From assembly GCA_023258355.1 (NCBI GenBank), contig JALQZL010000053.1, positions 1-9,398 on the forward strand: a stretch of 9,398 nucleotides of DNA. Reading direction: 5' to 3'. Under the pieces are notes generated by a model. The model had not been told where the DNA came from. It searched no databases and was given only the letters and a program-made list of their open reading frames with translations. The stretch comes from Wenzhouxiangellaceae bacterium (GTDB lineage: Bacteria; Pseudomonadota; Gammaproteobacteria; Xanthomonadales; Wenzhouxiangellaceae). Made by a program: the position numbers and the translations under genes. Below, piece after piece: positions 6,014 through 9,398 of this stretch (position 1 is the stretch's first letter; every line of letters begins with the position of its first letter).

Positions 6014-7056
6014 TCCACTTGGCCAATTTTTTGGGTGGCCTCAGCATAGCGCTCGAGCAATGACCACGCAGACCCTTGATCAATTGTTTTTTCAGCCAAT
6101 GCCACCCCCTCGCTGTAACTGTCTGCTTGTCCACCGACATAAATCGCTGCCCCTGCATTCAGGGCCACAATCGCTCGGGCAGCTTTAGAAGCTTGGCCAC
6201 TGAGAACGTCACGGACGATACTGAGGCTGGCCTCAGGACCATCTACGGTCAGGCCGTCTAGTGAGTTGACCGCCAGCCCGAAGTCTTCGGGCTTGATCAC
6301 ATAGGACTGGATCTGGCCATCTTTAAGCTCGGCCACATGGGTAGGCGCCACCGGGGAGATCTCATCTAAACCATCTTCACTCGAGACCACCATGACATGT
6401 TGCGCACCCAACGCCCGCATCACCTCAGCCATGGCCATGACGCGGTCTTTAGCAAAGACACCCAATACCTGGCAGCGCGCACCCGCTGGGTTGGTCAAGG
6501 GCCCAAGGAGATTGAACAGGCTCCAAACACCCAAGGCTTTTCGTGGGCCAATGGCATGGCGCATGGCGCCGTGGTGTTGCGGCGCGAATAAAAAAGCGAT
6601 GCCATGCGCATCGATGAGCGTTTGCACGTCATCAGCGCCAAGGTCCAAGCGACAGCCCGCCGCCTCTAATAAGTCAGCCGCCCCTGACCGACTCGACACT
6701 GACCGATTGCCATGCTTGGCCAAGACCACACCAGCGCTGGCTGCCACAAAGGCAGAGGCTGTGGAGACATTGAATGTGGCCGCACCGTCTCCTCCTGTCC
6801 CAACAATGTCGGTCAGCCGGTCGCAGTCAATGGTGACCTTGGTCGCAAACGCCCGCATCACCCGAGCAGCGGCTGTGATTTCAGAGACATGCTCTCCTTT
6901 AATCCTCAAAGCCATCAACAAACCCCCAATGGCAGCAGGATCTGCCTCACCCGCCATGATCTGTGTCATGGTCTCTTCCATGAGCTGACCATCCAGGTCA
7001 TGCCCCGAAGCGAGCTCACTTAACGCAGTTTGAATTGGGTTACTGGCTTGACCCAT
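6010..7056 (-). CDS. trpD: anthranilate phosphoribosyltransferase
   Basis: Transfers phosphoribose from PRPP to anthranilate, the second step of the tryptophan branch. 348 residues, single-function, usual length. Seen: the helical N-terminus with MAGEADPAAIGGLLMALRIKGE (34-55), the PRPP loop DIVGTGGDG (83-91), FNVSTASAF, the KHGNRSVSSRSG segment (114-125), HHGAMRHAIGPRK (161-173) with the anthranilate-channel residues, FNLLGPLTNP (181-190) and the magnesium-binding DGLDEIS (228-234). The ATG at 7056 has a strong AAAGGA eight to ten bases upstream. It lies 20 bases after trpG and overlaps trpC by up to four bases, so the three are one transcript. Confidence 0.97.
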   Translation of the reverse strand: MGQASNPIQTALSELASGHDLDGQLMEETMTQIMAGEADPAAIGGLLMALRIKGEHVSEITAAARVMRAFATKVTIDCDRLTDIVGTGGDGAATFNVSTASAFVAASAGVVLAKHGNRSVSSRSGAADLLEAAGCRLDLGADDVQTLIDAHGIAFLFAPQHHGAMRHAIGPRKALGVWSLFNLLGPLTNPAGARCQVLGVFAKDRVMAMAEVMRALGAQHVMVVSSEDGLDEISPVAPTHVAELKDGQIQSYVIKPEDFGLAVNSLDGLTVDGPEASLSIVRDVLSGQASKAARAIVALNAGAAIYVGGQADSYSEGVALAEKTIDQGSAWSLLERYAEATQKIGQVD

Positions 7057-7076
7057 GGCCTTGTCCTTTCCTCATC

Positions 7077-7670
7077 TCATGACCCGATTTGATCCAAGAA
7101 GTTACTCAACATTTGATGGCCATGCTGCGTCAAAATAGACTCAGGATGGAATTGCACGCCCTCAATTAAATGTGTGCGATGACGAAAGCCCATGATCTCA
7201 TCGGGGCGATAACCATCACTGTGCACAGTCCATGCGGTCTCTTCCAAACATTCAGGCATGGAATCTCTGGCCACGATGAGCGAGTGATACCGAGTCGCTT
7301 CAAACGGATTGCTGAGTCCTTTAAACACACCCACACCGCGGTGATGTATGGGCGATGTCTTGCCGTGCATCACTTCCCTCGCCCGAATCACGTCACCACC
7401 AAAAGCCTGACCAATGACTTGGTGGCCTAAGCAAACACCCAAGATGGGAATGCGGCCTTGGAAGGCATCCACGATGGACAGACAAATCCCAGCCTCATCT
7501 GGCGTGCAAGGGCCAGGCGACAGCACAATCGCATCGGGCGCCATTGCCTCAATATCACAGAGCGCCAGCGCATCATTGCGATGTGTCTGCACGTCAACCC
7601 CTAGTTCACCAAAGTACTGGACCAAGTTGTAGGTGAATGAATCGTAGTTGTCGATCATTAAGAGTTTCAA
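7077..7670 (-). CDS. trpG: anthranilate synthase component II (glutamine amidotransferase)
   Basis: Class I glutamine amidotransferase subunit that feeds ammonia to TrpE for anthranilate synthesis; in many bacteria the same protein also serves PabB in folate synthesis. 197 residues, usual length. Seen: LLMIDNYDSFTYNLVQY at the N-terminus, SPGPCTPDEAG (51-61), the nucleophile ILGVCLGHQ with Cys80, RYHSLIV (127-133), and His175 and Glu177 in GVQFHPESI. The triad is complete. The start is a TTG at 7670 with GGAG about ten bases upstream; an ATG four codons on (7658) would cut into the first conserved strand. First gene of trpGDC. trpE is not upstream; an ABC transporter diverges there instead, so trpE must lie elsewhere. 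Confidence 0.95.
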   Translation of the reverse strand: MKLLMIDNYDSFTYNLVQYFGELGVDVQTHRNDALALCDIEAMAPDAIVLSPGPCTPDEAGICLSIVDAFQGRIPILGVCLGHQVIGQAFGGDVIRAREVMHGKTSPIHHRGVGVFKGLSNPFEATRYHSLIVARDSMPECLEETAWTVHSDGYRPDEIMGFRHRTHLIEGVQFHPESILTQHGHQMLSNFLDQIGS

Positions 7671-7687
7671 AACAGGAAGACTCCAGC

Positions 7688-7717
7688 GTGCCTAGTACAT
7701 TTAAGATAGGCACTATA
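7688..7717 (-). promoter_or_regulatory. inverted repeat and possible -10 upstream of trpG
   Basis: GTGCCTA (7688-7694) and TAGGCAC (7707-7713) form a perfect 7-bp inverted repeat with a 12-base centre, ending 18 bases before the trpG TTG. On the minus strand TATAGT (7717-7712) overlaps the outer arm and is the best -10 candidate, but no good -35 lies 16-18 bases upstream. CTAGTAC (7692-7698) resembles half of the E. coli TrpR operator, but the second half is missing. It reads either as an operator over the promoter or as a leader hairpin next to the ribosome binding site. There is no Trp-rich leader peptide. Confidence 0.4.
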
Positions 7718-7750
7718 GACCAGTTAGAGCCACAATGCAGTGAAGTTAGC

Positions 7751-7764
7751 CAAACCTAGGCTTG
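7751..7764. repeat. 14-bp near-palindrome in the divergent trpG/ABC region
   Basis: CAAACCTAGGCTTG is palindromic except for one base pair (CAA-R-CCTAGG-Y-TTG). It touches the candidate -35 of the ABC operon (7762-7767). This is the size and symmetry of a dimeric repressor site, but no regulator gene is in the window. Confidence 0.35.
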
Positions 7765-7791
7765 ATGTTCAATCCGCCCTGGCTAGACAAT
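7762..7791 (+). promoter_or_regulatory. possible promoter of the ABC transporter operon
   Basis: TTGATG (7762-7767) and GACAAT (7786-7791) are 18 bases apart, each matching four of six consensus positions. The start would be near 7798, so the leader would consist almost wholly of the hairpin at 7803-7860. A modest match; other positions cannot be excluded. Confidence 0.35.
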
Positions 7792-7802
7792 AAAGCAAGG
7801 CA

Positions 7803-7860
7803 AATCATCGGCCCCTTATTCGTGATGAAAGGGTCCGTGATCCCAAAAATAAGGGTGATT
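7803..7860 (+). promoter_or_regulatory. leader hairpin that pairs with the ABC ATPase ribosome binding site
   Basis: CCCTTATT (7813-7820) is perfectly complementary to AATAAGGG (7848-7855). The pairing resumes outside it as AATCA (7803-7807) with TGATT (7856-7860), leaving a five-base bulge on the 5' side. The AAGGG of the 3' arm is the Shine-Dalgarno of the ATPase gene starting at 7863/7866. The 27-base loop contains a smaller GGGTC/GATCCC hairpin and two copies of CGTGAT (7821-7826, 7836-7841). Folded, this would hide the ribosome binding site. Confidence 0.45.
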
Positions 7861-7862
7861 CA

Positions 7863-8573
7863 GTGATGCGCGAACGTGTCTTCTACACAAAAAACCTCAC
7901 CAAAGTCTATCAAGTCGGTGATCGCGAGATTCATGCCCTCCGTGGCATTGATCTGGACTTGTATGCAAAAGAATTTGTTGTGATGCTGGGTGCGTCTGGT
8001 TCCGGCAAATCAACGCTTCTGAATATCCTGGGCGGTTTGGACACAGCCACATCAGGTGAGGTCTACTATGGAGACCAAGACTTGGTGAAGGCCTCGGAGA
8101 AGATGCTGACCGCGTATCGGAGGCATCATGTCGGCTTTGTCTTCCAATTCTACAATCTGATTTCCAGCCTGACCGCCAAAGAGAATGTGGCGGTTGTCAC
8201 CGACATCGCCAAAAACCCCATGTCAGCCGAGGATGCCCTGGCTTTGGTCGGCCTGGCTGATCGAATGAATCACTTTCCAGCCCAAATGTCGGGGGGTGAG
8301 CAACAACGGGTGGCCATCGCTCGGGCCGTTGCCAAGCAGCCACAGGTCTTATTGTGTGATGAACCCACCGGCTCGCTTGACTCAGCGACAGGAGTCAGAG
8401 TGCTGGAGACACTGGAGACGGTTAACCGTGAGCTAGGCACCACCACGGTGGTCATCACGCACAACGTGGTCATCTCAAAAATGGCCGACCGCATTATTCG
8501 CCTCAGTGATGGCCGTGTCATTGAGACCACTGAGAACAGTGAGCGGGCTGCGCCTGCCACCTTGCACTGGTGA
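7863..8573 (+). CDS. ABC transporter ATP-binding protein (LolD/MacB type)
   Basis: Cytoplasmic ATPase subunit of an ABC transporter of the MacB/LolD/FtsE class (type VII), which usually drives lipoprotein release or extracytoplasmic mechanotransmission rather than import. 236 residues. Seen: the A-loop region FYTKNLTKVY, Walker A GASGSGKST (43-51), Q-loop with Gln95 in GFVFQFYNLI, the signature MSGGEQQRVAIARA (142-155), Walker B VLLCDEPTGSLD (162-173) and the H-loop His200 in VVITHN. All catalytic motifs are intact. The GTG at 7863 is immediately followed by an ATG at 7866; AAGGG at 7851-7855 could serve either, and the difference is one residue. The Shine-Dalgarno lies in a hairpin arm. The permease starts four bases after the stop, so the two form one operon. 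The substrate is unknown. Confidence 0.95.
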   Translation: MMRERVFYTKNLTKVYQVGDREIHALRGIDLDLYAKEFVVMLGASGSGKSTLLNILGGLDTATSGEVYYGDQDLVKASEKMLTAYRRHHVGFVFQFYNLISSLTAKENVAVVTDIAKNPMSAEDALALVGLADRMNHFPAQMSGGEQQRVAIARAVAKQPQVLLCDEPTGSLDSATGVRVLETLETVNRELGTTTVVITHNVVISKMADRIIRLSDGRVIETTENSERAAPATLHW

Positions 8574-8577
8574 TGCC

Positions 8578-9398
8578 TTGGGCTTGCTAACACTCAACCG
8601 CAAACTGGTCAGAGACATGGGCAATCTGTGGGGACAGATTGCGGCCATTATTCTGGTGCTTGCCGCCGGCATCATGACTTTGGTGGTCTCAGTGGGCACC
8701 GTGGATGCCTTAAAAGCCACCCAGTCTCAGTTTTATGAGACCCAGCGCTTTGCCGAGGTATTTGCCAGCCTCAAACGCGCACCCAATGACCTCCTCGATC
8801 GAATAAGTCGCATTCAAGGCCTCGATCAAATTGAGACACGTATTCAAATACCCGCACGCCTCGCAGTGTCAGGCTTTAACGATCCGATTCGAGGTCTCGT
8901 GGTTTCCCTGCCAGATGGCGCACAGCCCAATCTCGGCAGACTCTACCTTCAACAGGGTCGGCTACCTAGCCAAGACCGATTAGATGAGGTCGTCCTGTCT
9001 GATGGCTTTGCCCTGGCACATCAACTGGCCATGGGCGATAAGATTGAGGCCATTATCCAAGGCCGTAAGCAAACCCTTCTTGTCACCGGTATTGCCCTGT
9101 CACCGGAATTTATTTACCAAAGAAGTCCTGCTGACTTGTTTCCAGATCATTTGCGCTATGGCGTGGTGTGGATGAACCGCCGTGGCTTGGAAAATGCTGC
9201 CGGCATGTCAGGTGCTTTCAACCAGCTTGTCGCGACCTTACAACCAAACGCACATCAAGCCGAGGTGCTGGATCAGGCTTTGCGTTTTTCTCATGATCCA
9301 TGGACTTCTCAGTTAATGCCGACCAGCAAAAGAGTTTGGTTCTTGCCCTGTCGAGGTTGCCTTGTTTCCACACTGCTGAGTCGACGTAAAGCGTTGTT
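8578..9398 (+). CDS. FtsX-like ABC transporter permease, 5' part, runs off the window
   Basis: Membrane subunit for the preceding ATPase; 273 codons are visible and there is no stop before the edge. Related permeases with this N-terminus are about 800 residues. Seen: LLTLNRKLVRDMGNLWGQ, one membrane helix at about 20-41 (QIAAIILVLAAGIMTLVVSV), then a periplasmic MacB-core-like domain with QRFAEVFASLKRAP (56-69), DEVVLSDGFA (136-145), VTGIALSPEFIYQ (169-181), YGVVWMNRRGLE (194-205) and GAFNQLV (212-218). The start is taken as the TTG at 8578 because it puts the family N-terminus right at the start and has GGTGA five bases upstream. The frame is open further upstream, with a GTG at 8539. The ATG in the TGATG at the ATPase stop is out of frame and closes after five codons. 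From about residue 237 (9286) the sequence stops resembling the family. Confidence 0.85.
   Translation, partial: MGLLTLNRKLVRDMGNLWGQIAAIILVLAAGIMTLVVSVGTVDALKATQSQFYETQRFAEVFASLKRAPNDLLDRISRIQGLDQIETRIQIPARLAVSGFNDPIRGLVVSLPDGAQPNLGRLYLQQGRLPSQDRLDEVVLSDGFALAHQLAMGDKIEAIIQGRKQTLLVTGIALSPEFIYQRSPADLFPDHLRYGVVWMNRRGLENAAGMSGAFNQLVATLQPNAHQAEVLDQALRFSHDPWTSQLMPTSKRVWFLPCRGCLVSTLLSRRKAL

Noticed and set aside
6392..6988. 198-codon plus-strand open frame opposite trpD
   Set aside because: It is antisense to trpD, with Ala/Pro/Arg/Ser-rich low-complexity content typical of a shadow frame.
7671..7862. Trp attenuator leader peptide upstream of trpG
   Set aside because: No minus-strand short frame has tandem Trp codons. 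The only ATG frame of note (about 20 codons) contains no Trp, and there is no terminator hairpin with a T-tract.
8573..8590. TGATG stop/start overlap as the permease start
   Set aside because: The ATG at 8573 is in a different frame and stops after five codons. The permease frame starts at TTG 8578 or upstream.
9290..9385. Short plus-strand frame beginning MDFSVNADQQK near the window end as a new gene
   Set aside because: Only about 28 codons before a stop, no ribosome binding site and no recognised family. Kept only as part of the permease-tail observation.

Overview
The window looks like an ordinary chromosomal stretch of a proteobacterium, most likely a betaproteobacterium or a close gammaproteobacterial relative. 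The evidence is the L13 C-terminus (AGAEHPHSAQQPQALDI), the S9 C-terminus, the stand-alone glucoseen-reductase-type flavoprotein and the trpGDC order. GC content looks slightly above 50% by eye. I see no phage, plasmid, CRISPR or complete mobile element. This taxonomic call comes from remembered family features, not from a search.

Layout. (a) 24-4022, all minus strand: plsC-like acyltransferase, then an overlapping YheT-type alpha/beta hydrolase, then (from its own probable promoter) a DUF481 outer-membrane protein and a thioredoxin-like [2Fe-2S] ferredoxin, then (from a good promoter) rplM-rpsI. (b) 4158-5222, plus strand: a three-domain [2Fe-2S]/FAD/NAD(P)H oxidoreductase, divergent from plsC. 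(c) 5219-7670, minus strand: trpG-trpD-trpC, tightly packed, the last gene meeting the oxidoreductase tail to tail with stop codons sharing CTAG. trpE is not in the window. (d) 7863-9398, plus strand: an ABC ATPase of the LolD/MacB type and the 5' part of its large FtsX-like permease, which runs off the edge.

Functional themes are translation (L13/S9), tryptophan synthesis from anthranilate to indole-glycerol phosphate, envelope and lipid work (acyltransferase, outer-membrane barrel, ABC exporter) and two iron-sulfur electron carriers. The most interesting non-coding DNA is the 192-bp divergent region between trpG and the ABC ATPase. It holds a perfect 7-bp inverted repeat at the trpG side, a near-perfect 14-bp palindrome in the middle, and a long hairpin whose 3' arm is the ATPase ribosome binding site. 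The last ~110 bases of the permease no longer look like the family and may mark an insertion, frameshift or assembly junction. I see no clearly novel system here.
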